Assembly (NCBI GenBank): GCA_028564675.1
Contig: JAOVVO010000100.1
Location: forward strand, 1 to 64,000
From: Onchocerca lupi
Lineage: Eukaryota > Nematoda > Chromadorea > Rhabditida > Onchocercidae
Length of the DNA: 64,000 bases
Direction: 5' to 3'
This document shows positions 25,834-37,394 of this stretch, piece by piece. Numbering within the stretch: the stretch's first letter is position 1; each line of letters starts with the position of its first letter. Both the position numbers and the translations under genes were made by a program. The notes under the pieces were generated by a model that searched no databases, was not told where the DNA came from, and was given only the letters and a program-made list of their open reading frames with translations.

Positions 25834-28800
25834 AAGCTTTGAGCTAAATATATATATATATAACAAATAACTGAGGTCCATATAAATAAGGTTAACTTAC
25901 TTATTAACTGCTGCTTTATGTTCATGCAAATGGGAAATGAGATTACTACCGACACGTATTGATGGTAATGGTAGTGAAGAATTCGAATTAGCAGAAGAAC
26001 TTCCAGAATAAATGATTGGATGAAGTCGCTGATGCTTTGCATAACGTTCTCTTTTGTGAGTCAGTAATTCCGATAGCATAATTTTACAAGCCGACGAACG
26101 TACTACAATATCTGTTATTTACTACTGCTAAAAACAACCTTTCAGTCAATTTATCTGACTCGTATATTTCACTGCGCGGAGCAAGTTGAGTATTGTGAAA
26201 AGTCAGACAGATGTATATCTCTATAAGTTTCAAGCGAGCCCGCAAGAAAATTATATTTTAGATTGAATGAAGGTTTTTTTAATTATCTTAACTGTCAATT
26301 CTCATTAAAATTCAAATTACTTAAAGTTTTTGAAAACTAATTAAAAGCAATGCACAAATAAAAGAAAATTATTGTAAGATGAAAATTTCCAATAAAAATC
26401 AAACAAAAGTTCTCCTGAAAAAATTACCAGCAAAATTATAATCAGTTCCAAGATTTGAGAAACTTGATGTTAATAAAGCATATTCAGATAATTCCCGTAT
26501 TTCTGAAGTAAGGAGCGATCCACTAAAATTTGACGCAAGCGTATTGACAACATCATAAATATTTCTCCATTCCATAGGATATTGACCATTTGCACGAACT
26601 GTCTGGAAAAAAAATTGAAAAACGGAAAAGAGCTGATTTCTAAGTCGAAATTTCATATCCTCTTGAACATATTTCAGAAAAAAAAAAAAAAAAGAAAAAA
26701 AAAAGAAAAGAAAAAAAATCATTTAATGTTCGATTCCTTATAAAAATATCTTGGATGAGTGCGGTACCAGCACAAAACTGAAATCAAAACTCTCTTCGTA
26801 TTCCTATTCTGTCCACCAATTACAGACATTCTATGAAAGAAGCTTATTGAAAGAACATAATTCTAAGATGCGGAATGATGTTAAGATTCCAAGTTAAACT
26901 CACTGGCATTTTAATATGAGTTTACAAACTTTATTAAAAATAGTTGTGATTATATAAATTACAAAGATCGTAATTAACAATATGTGAGACAATTTTCGAA
27001 GGAAATTACATAAATCAAGTGATAGAATGAAGACAAACCTTAACGCATGCCGTCTTTGGATCACTGGTAAGATCGAATACATGCAATTTGACATCCGTTT
27101 CTAACAAATCAATAATACCCAAGTTTGGATTTAAGTTAGCAGCATCCAAACTGTAATCATAACATTTTTTGTATTATTTATAATTAACGGCTGATTTTTT
27201 CTTACATGATACAAATCAATTATCGAAGTCGGCTAAACAAGGGATCGAATTTAATAATTAATATATGTCGAAAAATATGATACTTATACATCCAATCTTA
27301 TTATTTTTTATCACCATTATAATTCATATGTCAAAAAATAAAGCGACCATATATAATTCTGATAAAAAAGTGTGACATGTCAACAATGAAGGAGACTTTA
27401 TCAATTTCTTACCTGACGACTCTACCTGACGACTCTACTAAACTGATCAAAAATGACTCATAAAATTCCACAAACCCTATTCGAAACTTAAAGCACATAA
27501 TACGCTGTTGATAAATATGATTAAACTTCAACTCAATTCCAGAATCGTTCGAAATAAAAAGGTTTGAGGAGAAGAAACTAAAAAATAAAAAGGTTTGAGG
27601 AGAAGAAACTAAACCTGGTACGAAAATGAATCATTTTAGTTATTATATTCTCGAAACGGACTAATTTATCTTCGATATTGTGGTCTAAACCCAAATTCTC
27701 CAAATGTTTCAAACAGGATTCTAGTTGTGCCGAAATTGGCTGGTATCTGAAAAAATGAGAAATTATTTCACTCGCTAATTCTTATCTTTGTATTTCTAAT
27801 CAGAATTTTAAAATAAATTAACTATTTCATTATTTAATTTTTTTGCTGAAGAATGCTTCGGATTTATCATATATTGTTTCGCTGAAGGAAGAAGGGATAA
27901 TTTCCACAGAAAATATATCGAAACTAGATACAAAGAGCCAAATTTAGGAAAATTTCTTAAGATAAAGATTGAAAGTGTTCACAGTACCATAAAATAATTT
28001 ACGAAATTTCAAAGAAAAAAAGTCATTTATGGACAGAATACATAAATAAATAAATGATAAAATGGCCTTAAAAGATTTAACGATACCAAAATTAAAACAT
28101 GAACAAATAGTGTTAACTTTTTACTAGTTGAAAACATCGAATCTGAATTGCCATCCAAAGCTATACATATTTGTTTGTCTGCTATAAAATTTAGCAATGA
28201 TTTGACAGATGAAATGTTCACCACGTAATTCCAAATTGGACGTGGGATATATGGCCTTAGTGAAGCGGTAACTACAAACTATAAAAAGTAGAGTAAAACA
28301 CAGGATTTCCTCAAATATCTTCATATCCACTAAGTTATGTAAGAGTTTAATAATTGATTAATTTCAAATCAAAAAAAAGATTCATACAGCTAATTTCGAA
28401 CATTGTTTAATCGGCCTCATTTTATAGTATCATGTATTAAACTTATCAACTGCTGGCTATGATAGCACTAACTATTGTTTAACTCAAATCTGTTTAGGTT
28501 TTTACAAGCTGAAATCGATTTTACTGAAGTGATAATGAAAATTGGTCACTGCTAGTTCACTATATAGCCACTATATTCTGAAAAGTCATTCTTATTCAAG
28601 CTAGAATTTTATCGCAGTACTTATAGAAGCATACCTTGTTTTGCAGTCTTATCAGGCGTTCCTTTATATAAGGTTCCACCACTGGCATTACTTTACATAA
28701 AATGTCCGCAACGTTAAATTTTGCATCCAATGTACTCAAAATGTTCAGCGTTGCCATTCGTAGATATTCATTCTGAAAATTACAACAAAGTTCTAACCGT

Positions 28801-31800
28801 AATATTACATTTTTGGTCAAAATTTCTAAGCAAATTAGAATGTTTATAGAACGAATAAACTTGCTAATCAAACAATCTTAACTTCAATGAAGTTCTATCA
28901 ACCGGAAACTTTGAAATATAAACTAAAAATATTTACTGGATGAGCCAAAAACGGTATAATATCATTCAGTAATTCGTAAATAGCAGGTTTCTCGAGTAAA
29001 TCTTGCTCACATAATCGGCATATACAACATAACGTGCGCAATTGCACAAATTCTTCATAATCATGCAAACCCTGCAATACAAACAGTTTTCTGTTAATGA
29101 ACATGTTTGCACTTTAAGAATGATTTAAATATGATTATTTTATATAATTCAGTTCCATCTTTCGAATAAAATTTTCCTTAACCATTAGTTACACGATTTA
29201 TTTCTTTCAATATGATTTTTTTGTTCTTATATACATATATATGGATTTGAAGTAGTTTTAGTGTTTGTGAAAATACTTTGAAGTTTTTTTATTCTATCCA
29301 TTTTTTTTTTATTCTATATTCTATCTAGGGTATTATATTAATAATAATATAATACTCTATCGGGGAATTTAATACAATGTAATGATTTCTTCACTAAATT
29401 GAAATGAATCTAGTATTATATTGTGTATATATTATAAATAAATTATATTTCATTTGCATTCATAAGATGTTTGTACACGGGATTTTGTTATGGCTTTTTA
29501 GTATAAGCTAGAATTTTAAATATATTTTTTGTATAAGTAACTGTTGATTAATAGATTTAAGAATTCTTTCTTTTTTTTTCTGGTGTGGTAGGATAATTTT
29601 TTTGAGTCTGTGAGATTCATATTTCCAAGGTAATCCATATTTGAAGGATTATTTTAAATTTAGAATTTTTGACTCCTAATCAAAAGGTTTTTATTCCTTA
29701 ATGTTTTTATTTTTTTTCTTTTTTGTTTGTGTTTTTTAAGTATGATCGTTTGATTTTTGTTTTATTGGGTGTTGAGTTTTTGTTTTTTTCTTTATTGGTT
29801 TATTATGCTTTTGAATCTATTTTGTTCTTTTATTTTTTATATTTTGGTTTGGTGTCGGGTGTGGTAGGTTTGATAAGGTTATGTTTTATTTTTTATAATT
29901 TTAAGTTTGATTTTGGTTTGGGTTGTATTAAGATAGTATTACTTATTTTTAGTTTATTTAGTGTGTTATTTTTTGTACACTGGTAGTTTTTTGATTGTTT
30001 TATTAACGTTCCAGAATAATCGGCTATACGTTTTAATTTTTAACTCTATTTGTTGTGATACCATGGATTTTTATATTTTTTTTTATGTTATTTTTTGTAA
30101 AATATTTTGATTTTTTTTTTTTTTTTTTTTTGGTATCAAAAATTTGTTTTTTGAACTGGATTAGTACCCAGGTAATCAAAATTTATTAATTCGGGAGTAA
30201 AGTTTTGTTTAAACCGAAAAAATATTGACTGACTTTAGATTTTTCTTTGGAATATGTGATTTTGTTGGAGAGCCCTCTTTTTTGGTAAATTTTGTTGGCA
30301 CATGTATGATTGTTTAGTTTTTATTTTATTTTGTAATGCTTTTTTTGTTTTGGCATTTAAAACAGATATATATTTGGTTTATAAATTTATTTTTCATGTG
30401 TTACTATTATAAATTTTTTTTGGATTAATTTTTTATTTTTTTTTGAAATTGGAAAAGAAAGTAATTTTTTCTTTATGTTTTAATGAATTTAATAAATAAG
30501 GTGGTACAAACCATCCGTCAATGGCCTAAAGGGGCGTAAGTTGTAGTATGGTAGGGGTAAGGAAACTTGTTTCTATTTTTTGAAGTATTAGTTTATTTTT
30601 TAGAATAAAGAATTGTAAATTCTTGGGATTTTACTTTGTTTGTTTTTTATTGTTTTGGGTTATTGGTTATGATTGTTTTTATTTTGCAGGCTGTTGCTTT
30701 TTTAACTTTGTTGGAGCGTCATTTTTATGTATATAGGTGTTGTATAGGATATACATTCAGATCAATTAAAGGTAAAAATTAAGTACCAGTAAGATAAAAT
30801 TTAAAACATAGAATTTACATAACGATCTCTTCATTTTTATTTTATCTGTCGAGTTTTTTCATATGCATTTACTCAGCGATTTTTCATCATGTTATTACTA
30901 CTTTAACTACGACTCAAACTCATTCATCACTTTATTAATTTAACCTTATTTTTCTCTCCTTCCATTTGCTACCACTAGTGAAGCTTTAATATTAATGTAA
31001 AGATTGTTCAGCATTATTATATAAGAGATTTTAGAATAATTTAAGTTTAAAAATGATATAAACCTGCTCCAGAAGTGATTGCAAAATGTAGGTACTTTGA
31101 CGACCAACAAAATGAGCAATAATGGGACAGCATTCAAAAAACGATGCCCGAAGCCGCCAATCCACCTTGTCATTCAAAAATGTAATCAAATGCGATAGCA
31201 GGACATCCGTTGCTATAATTAACTTCCAAAACATTGAAATTTACTTCTAAGCAGAAAAAAAAAAAAATTTTCTAGCGTGGAAAAGTTGAACTAATTTGTT
31301 GCAGCATTATAATTTTTAAATCGTGAAGTTAGCTATTCTCTATTTGTACTAAGCCAAGCGTTATAAACAATACTGTGGCTTAGCTTGATTTAAAACCTCT
31401 TGCTTTTTTAATAGTAGTTAAATAAACTTCAGCTATATCGGTTTTCATTGCTCTTGTCCTATTTATCTACTGAGAGCAAAAAATTCCACTGCCCAAGAAA
31501 ATTCATTACAGCGATAATGAAATGCAAATGAATGCAAAACGGCATTTTCATCATTTCAAATATTATTGTACATCATTCTCCGCAAGTTGAATACCAACAC
31601 TGCTGAATAAGTAAAAATAATTCCTACCTTTCCGACGATCAAAAAAGTGACACAACTTCACCAACGACTGCGAGGTTACAACACTGTGCTGCAAACAAAA
31701 ATCATATGCCATCACCAATACTATTAAATATCAGTATATATCATTCTCCGTCAACTGCTAGGATCTATTTTGGCATACAAATTATTATTAAATTGGACTA

Positions 31801-34800
31801 TCAATTAATTTCCTTTTTTCCTTCAGAACCAAGATAATTTTGAAATTGAAAGAACAAACAAGACAGCCCAAAATCGAAAAAATGAAAAAAACATAAGTGC
31901 AAAATCGATTTAATGATCGAAGAGACAAATTTAGATTGAAAAATATCCCGCCAAAAAAGGAGAAATTTTAACAACTTTTAAATTTTGAATGGTGAAATAT
32001 AGAAAGCCAAAAAAAATTTCAATTTCTTATGAAATCTAATACCTTGACGTTGTTATCGGAATCACACAAATTAACGAAAATATCAATAACAGTCTGCTGA
32101 AGCGCCTTTATTTCTTGTCTTGCAAGCCGCTCTCCACGTTCGCTGTCGTCCATTTCGGTAATTATTGATCCACCCAACAAATCTTCCGTTAAATTTTTCT
32201 GTCCTTCATGGATAAACCTAAGACTAACTATTCCGAAACAAAATAAGAGCTTATTGGAAGTTAATTTAATGGCAAAAACACTCACCTGAAAGAAGCTTCG
32301 GCTAAATCACCCAAATTTTGTGCCAGAGTTATTCGTACCACAGGATTTTTATCTAATGAGAAAAATTTCTGAAATATCGTAGATTGATTTAAACAAGTAG
32401 ACTGCAAATATATCGACTGATATAACAGTAAAAATTTCAGTTCAGTTGTTATGAAACTTTACACTGTTTTTTTCTAGTGCCTGAATTCTTTTACAGAACT
32501 ACAGCTTCATAAAATCAAGGGTTTTATTTTTATTAGGATTTAGAATAAATGAAATAAATGGTTTGATAAAAAAATATAAGACCATTTTTGTAATATTTAG
32601 TCCTGGAAAAAAAAAATTCACACACAACAGAAGTCCTCTGAATAATGAAACTCTTACAAGTCTTGGAAATAAGTAATCGATAAATAATCGAGTTTCATAT
32701 TTTGGTATTTCTTTGAAAGATGTTAGTAGTGAAGTAACTGAATAAATGGCTTCACATCTAACCTGAACCATGTTATCAGATATCATTTCAACCTACAAAA
32801 ATTTATCTTTCAAAAATTGGTATCATAAGAATTATAAGAAAAAAAATGATAAGAAAAACCAATACATCGACCCGACTCGAAAAATAAGTCCTCATGAATT
32901 TGAGCCGCAAATATTCTCACATACAGAAAAACGTAATGACAAACCAAATATGGCAATATACGATCAGCAACAATTGATAGATCCACTAATGGTACACACC
33001 TATGCAATAACTTCATCACTTCCTTAAAAAAATCCAATTTACTCTAGAAGAGGAACCAAAAAAGATGAAATTCAAATAGTGAAAAAAAAAATGAAAAATG
33101 CAGTTAATTAATTTTCATTAGAGAAATGAATTAAAAGATAGTTCTAGAGTTTATCTTCAAACTAATATATTAATTGATTCCTTTCCTAATTGCTATATTT
33201 TCAGGACGCAAAATTAATCAGTCTTGTCTTTCCAACTATTCTTGTGGAGGCTTTTCTCCAAATTTCTGCTACATTTATGAAACTTGGATGGCAAGAAAAT
33301 TCGTTATAATTTTGACCATAAGCATAGCGGTAAGATAAAATAAGTAAGTTAATGGAGTTGATTACAGAATGCATTTTATTAAAATGCAGACAAATATTTT
33401 TTCACAATTAAATAAAAGGAATACAAATTAAATTGCAATAGTTTCATTCAAGATTAAATGATTAAATGTTAGCAAAATTCATACTAACAAATTTTGCAGT
33501 TAATGACTTCAATGTGCGCATATTTGATGTAATCAGTGCAATGATAAGTAAAATGGCAGGTGTTTGGTCGAATGGCTTTCCATTAATCTCTGCTTTTTCT
33601 AATAATTTCTCCACAATTGATTGCATATCGAATGATAATCTGAACTTCGTTTCAGTTTTTCTCATATTTACCGAAAAATGACGAATATATAAATATACTC
33701 ATATTTTCGAAAAAGAGTATATATATTGCATTTTCCGATATGACTTAGAAAATTATAAAATACTAAGAGTATAAAACAAAACATCTATTAGTATCATCTA
33801 ATTTCTGAACAAGCTAAGAAATATAGATAGGAAAAGTAAAAATTTCTTTACAAGCAACTGAAATAGCTCATAACAACTTACAACTATCATTCAAACCGCT
33901 GAAGTTTTAAAAGATATTGAATTAAACGAACTTTGCAATTACATCATCCGAATCCACTGATTCTGAAGTTTGCGGCTCTTCAAGTGATATGCTTGCTTGT
34001 ACATATTTTGGTCGAAAAGCATTTATATAATCATACAGAAAATGATCAAATATTGGTGGGAATAAAAGCGATGAATATTTCCGAACCTTAAAAATTCAAC
34101 TCTAAAATTTCAAATAATTTTTATTCAGAAATAGGTTATATTTGCAACTTTAACTTTTTAACTGTTTAACAGTTTCTCGGTGGTTACGTTTAGCCAACTG
34201 AAATGAGCAGATTGTAGTGCTTACAGTTCCTTGTTTATGTGTCTCCTTCAGGTTAAATCGGTATGGAACATGAAATGCCTGATAAATCTGCCACTAATAC
34301 ATTATAATTGTAATTACTTGAGTTTTGAAGAATAAAATGCTTACCAACACTGATGCTTTTGGTCTTTTTGCTGGGTTTCGATGAAGCATCAAACCGATCA
34401 AAGATCGCAATTCCTCAGGCAACTGTTCCTGAATTTTCTGAATCATTTCTTGTGCCTCCACGCTGGATGCATGTCTGAAAATATCAACTTTTCTAACTTG
34501 CTACCGAATAAAACTAGAGAAAAAGAGATCTAGGTCTTGAAAAAAGTTAGGTTTATCAGTAAAAAAATTTCTCCATTTACGTACTTGTATTTAACAAGTA
34601 ATTCGTAAGTGAATGGACATTGGCCTTCCGTAAACAGCTCAACGAGTACACAGCCAAGTGAAAAGATATCCATAGCGTGTGTGAGGCCTTTGGAGACATC
34701 CATAAATTCACCCGGAAGAGTGGGATGCAAATTCAGCTCTTGACTAGCACAAAATCTTTCTGGTGCCAAATAACAGCTTAGTCGCAGACTGGTATCGAAA

Positions 34801-36370
34801 AAGAACGTAAAATACGATGGATCATCCTAAAATACTGGCACAGACACTTAATTTCAGGAAGCAGAGCTTCTGATTTCCAACAGATTTATATAATCTCTTT
34901 ATTACATGACACCACAGAGCACCTAGAAAACCAAAAGAAGCTTGGCACAGAAGAAAGAATAATACAGTATGACTAAATCGCGATAAAGAAGTAAATCTTT
35001 AATAAAAAGAAATGACTCATAGCAGGAAATCTAGGTAGCTGTTACTATGCCTTGTATCAATAATGAATATTCAAACCTAGAACCGAATATGTTACAAACC
35101 GATGGAATGCTAGCAGGTTTAAACGATGCAAAATCAGTTATTTGTATCCAATTATAGCTTGAAACAAGAATATTTTGAGTTTTTAGATCGCCATGACATA
35201 CTTCGGCATATTCACACTGCGCAAGTGCCTAGAACAAGATGAAAAAATTGTCAAAAAATAAACTGCTAAAACTTTTCGTTATTGCGGTACGAAGAAAAAA
35301 TTAACCTTGAAGAGATGATAAGCAATCCATCTTTTCTCAATATCCGTGAGAAATGGACGTGTGCTTAAACGATCATATAGGGTATACTTCTGGAATGGTC
35401 GAGATAGAATTACACAGCGTGATGTGACCTAAATTATCGACTTTTAAAAACATTGTCTTTTTTTAATAGCAAGAATAATGATACAATTCGAAATCTGCCA
35501 ATTCGATTTCCTAGGTATAGCAAAATTAAAATCTGCTAACGATAATGGTTAAGGCATTCCATATGATTTCAATGCTTAAAGATTGTTACTTCATAAATCA
35601 ACTTTCATATTTAACACGAAAATGGTAAGTATAATGTGGTAAGTACAATGAAGTAAAATTTGAATTTAATTGGTAAATTCGTAAAAAGTTCATCAGTATT
35701 ACTTACATATACTCGTCTGAAAGGACAACAGTTGTACGCATTGCATAAAAGATCGCGGATTTGAATAACCTGAACATAAGAGAGAACGATTCTAAAGTTC
35801 AATAAAAAAAAAATTTTATATTTACAGCAAAAAAGAAGAGAGATAGATACCTGATCACGATAGGGATCAATTGAAAATGACGGATCTTGAAGAAGAAAAA
35901 CCTTAAGAACTGATGGACCTTCCGCATGATCCACTCGAGCTATTTTCATAAATCGAGTACTTCCCAAGCTGAAAATAATAAACAAATATTTAAAGTGTTT
36001 AAATACAGCAAACTAAAAAAGCATATCAATCTCCTCGTCTCCCTGTTCTTTGTTGCATCAATAACAATACTATTACTAAACTTCTTTTATATTTAAATAT
36101 TATATTCATATATTTTTTTTGCTCTCTCTTTTATACTTATATGCTATTGCATTTATTGTATTTAATGTCTTCACATATAATTTTAGTTATGATGTTTTAC
36201 TCATATTACACTTATAGTCCTGAATTTTATCATAGTTACAGGATATGTTACTTATAATATCACATTCTTACTTATAATTACACGTATTCTAGTTTTCGCT
36301 CTTCTATTAATACCAATTATTGATCATGGTAATAAGTAGAAATAATATTGCTTTGATCCCCTTGTAGGTA

Positions 36371-36414
<44 letters not shown>

Positions 36415-36690
36415 ACTAACTAATCATTCTGGAATATATGTAGTCCGAAATTATACATATAAGAGTAAAAGATGTAGCTTTCAGCACATGAAATAACCTA
36501 TATTATATCTTGTTAAACAACTATTCACAAAGTCTACATTTAATTTAGAAATTTTATTAATTATGAAAATAAATGTTGGGACAAATCGAAAAAAAAACCT
36601 TGCGACATATTCCACATCGCTTATGTCCGAAAGATATGCTTCTACGGTCAAAATTTGACTGGGTATCTGTGCTGATAAAACGTTTCCCAT
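22224..36690 (-). CDS. vps-15: VPS15/PIK3R4, regulatory subunit of class III PI3-kinase
   Basis: VPS15 anchors and regulates VPS34 with Beclin/VPS30 on endosomes and autophagosomes. Thirty exons join in phase to 1384 residues, close to the roughly 1350 usual: 36690-36599, 35968-35851, 35769-35707, 35428-35306, 35228-35100, 34826-34585, 34474-34345, 34278-34225, 34086-33932, 33639-33489, 33022-32945, 32792-32658, 32368-32286, 32217-32043, 31688-31628, 31212-31064, 29071-28937, 28772-28635, 28278-28118, 27746-27615, 27150-27039, 26602-26428, 26102-25901, 25690-25554, 25191-24969, 24332-24165, 23343-23113, 23011-22945, 22831-22588, 22315-22224. MGN at the start is a myristoylation signal. The kinase domain (about 30-300) has Lys53, HGD 144-146, DFA 164-166 and LAPERF. 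HEAT repeats span about 370-790. WD40 repeats follow HLHEHKAAVN (about 990) and end in SSRDGVIKVWK. Least certain: the exon 24/25 junction and exon 28. Confidence 0.95.
25795..25832. repeat. Poly(A) tract in VPS15 intron
   Basis: A run of 38 A on the plus strand (poly U in the VPS15 transcript) lies inside intron 23, followed by a short (TA)n tract. Such runs are prone to length error in assembly. Confidence 0.95.
27552..27613. repeat. 31-bp perfect tandem duplication at a splice donor
   Basis: A 31-bp unit (AAATAAAAAGGTTTGAGGAG...) occurs twice in tandem at 27552-27582 and 27583-27613. The duplication ends at the donor of VPS15 exon 20, so the start of intron 20 is itself duplicated. Confidence 0.9.
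29525..29582 (+). pseudogene. Mitochondrial trnN-like copy in NUMT (approximate)
   Basis: The loop CTGTTGA contains a GTT anticodon (Asn) flanked by partly pairing AGTAA and TTAAT arms. Its place before trnM and trnK fits the filarial order. Edges are approximate and pairing is imperfect. Confidence 0.4.
29585..29640 (+). pseudogene. Mitochondrial trnM-like copy in NUMT (approximate)
   Basis: The loop TTCATAT carries a CAT anticodon (Met), between TGAGA and TTCCA arms that pair imperfectly. Its position between trnN and trnK supports the call. Edges are approximate. Confidence 0.4.
29644..29699 (+). pseudogene. Mitochondrial trnK copy in NUMT
   Basis: The acceptor strands AAGGATT (29644-29650) and ATTCCTT (29693-29699) pair at six of seven positions. 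The loop contains a TTT anticodon (Lys). The anticodon stem is weakened, which may reflect decay after insertion. It directly precedes nad4L, as in filarial mtDNA. Confidence 0.55.
29723..29986 (+). pseudogene. nad4L: Mitochondrial nad4L copy, frame intact
   Basis: An uninterrupted 87-codon frame from a TTG start to TAG encodes a very hydrophobic NADH dehydrogenase subunit 4L. It shows the family pattern, with KYDRLIFVLLGVEFLFFSLL in the first helix. In the mitochondrion this is a membrane subunit of respiratory complex I. Here it sits in a nuclear intron, antisense to VPS15, without nuclear expression signals, so it should be non-functional. The lack of any stop or frameshift suggests a young insertion, or a mitochondrial read joined into the assembly by error. 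Confidence 0.88.
29990..30580 (+). pseudogene. rrnS: Mitochondrial small-subunit (12S) rRNA copy
   Basis: Conserved small-subunit rRNA landmarks are present in order. GTTCCAGAATAATCGGCTA (near 30008) corresponds to the 530-loop region, GGATTAGTACCC (near 30160) to the conserved core, and GTACAAACCATCCGTCAATG with AAGTTGTAGTATGGTAGGGG (near 30503-30560) to the 3' decoding region. It lies between nad4L and trnY, as in filarial mitochondrial genomes. A run of more than 20 T near 30111-30132 looks longer than a working rRNA would tolerate and may mark decay. Ends are approximate. Confidence 0.85.
30581..30634 (+). pseudogene. Mitochondrial trnY copy (approximate)
   Basis: AAGAATTGTAAATTCTT forms a clean anticodon stem-loop with a GTA anticodon (Tyr). 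It lies between rrnS and nad1, the expected place in filarial mtDNA. Confidence 0.65.
30636..30770 (+). pseudogene. nad1: Truncated mitochondrial nad1 (5' part)
   Basis: Starting at a TTG (30636), the frame reads into MIVFILQAVAFLTLLERHF, the conserved N-terminal helix of NADH dehydrogenase subunit 1. After ERHF the match fades, and the rest of the roughly 290-residue protein is absent, so the insertion ends here. The exact breakpoint lies between about 30730 and 30790. Confidence 0.8.
36372..36413. repeat. Poly(A) tract in VPS15 intron 1
   Basis: A run of 42 A on the plus strand lies in the first intron of VPS15 (poly U in the transcript). Its length is likely to vary between individuals or reads. 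Confidence 0.95.
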
Positions 36691-36737
36691 CTCTTTTCAC
36701 TTTCTCATTACCCAATGTATCTGACTTCAAAGATAAA

Positions 36738-36743
36738 TCTGAA
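36738..36743 (-). promoter_or_regulatory. Probable trans-splice acceptor of VPS15
   Basis: On the minus strand a TTATTTACATTTCAG acceptor ends at 36739, leaving a 48-nt leader before the VPS15 ATG at 36690. No upstream coding exon joins to it, so spliced-leader addition is the simplest reading. It could also be an ordinary 5' UTR intron acceptor. Confidence 0.4.
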
Positions 36744-36749
36744 ATGTAA

Positions 36750-37380
36750 ATAAAAGCAAAATTTTGTCGAAGTTTAATTCTGATGCAGACAATAACTATT
36801 AATCGAATCAATAATCGACACAAAAATGACATGAAAAAGTGCCAGTGATCTGATATATGGCAGTGTGAGAAGTAATTAGCTATATAACAACTAAAACTGC
36901 TATAATTCTTGAAGCAATCACAAATAAATCTTGACATTTTCGAATCTTTTGCATACAAGCGAAAAATGGAAAGTCGTACGGATGAAAAAGCCACGAAATA
37001 TGCAACGTTTTAAATAAAGTAACTTGCATCTACATCATTCCAGGATACATTTCAGCACGGATCTGCTACGCACTAAACAGAAGTGAAGCATGCTGATTTT
37101 ACCACAGCCCCGCAAATGCAAATCCAAATCTCGTAAAATAATAATTTTGAAGATGGGATGTGAAAATTTCTTAAAAAATTCTCCCAGTCTAAAAACATTA
37201 AGATGAGATCAGTCAGCAAATTTATAAAGAAAACTGCGATAAAATATAACTTAATTAGGGTTTTTTTTTCAGAAGTATGGGATGAAAATTACATATTAAT
37301 AAATTTTTATTAATACGCAATGAGTATTATGATGAAGTTAAATCTCATATCCAATTTTTCATGGTGAACTATTGCTTGTT
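36750..37380. other. Divergent intergenic region, VPS15 side
   Basis: This is the VPS15 side of the region shared by two divergent genes. It probably holds the VPS15 promoter. I see no TATA-type or other motif that I can defend and no coding exon. Confidence 0.45.
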
Positions 37381-37394
37381 TTGTTTTAATCAAA

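Larger units (their letters stand above)
29460..30770 (+). other. Nuclear mitochondrial insertion (NUMT) in VPS15 intron 16
   Basis: About 1.3 kb of T-rich plus-strand sequence reads as a contiguous piece of filarial mitochondrial DNA: remnants of trnL2/trnN/trnM, trnK, nad4L, rrnS, trnY and the 5' part of nad1. It lies between VPS15 exons 16 (31212-31064) and 17 (29071-28937), in the opposite orientation to the gene, and makes this intron 1992 nt long. The gene order is the one known for filarial mitochondria. The left edge lies between about 29450 and 29490. The right edge falls within nad1, after LLERHF near 30732 and before about 30790. Precise edges need the organism's mitochondrial sequence. 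Confidence 0.9.

Noticed and set aside
29320..29365. GGGTATTATATTAATAATAA stem just left of the NUMT
   Set aside because: It could be mitochondrial control-region sequence, but an AT-only stem of this size is common here and nothing ties it to mtDNA.
33205..33335. Plus-strand segment with TTTCAG acceptor and GTAAGA donor reading SCLSNYSCGGFSPNFCYIYE
   Set aside because: It lies inside a VPS15 intron on the opposite strand; VPS15 exons 10 and 11 join without it, and no partner exon was found. Left as chance.
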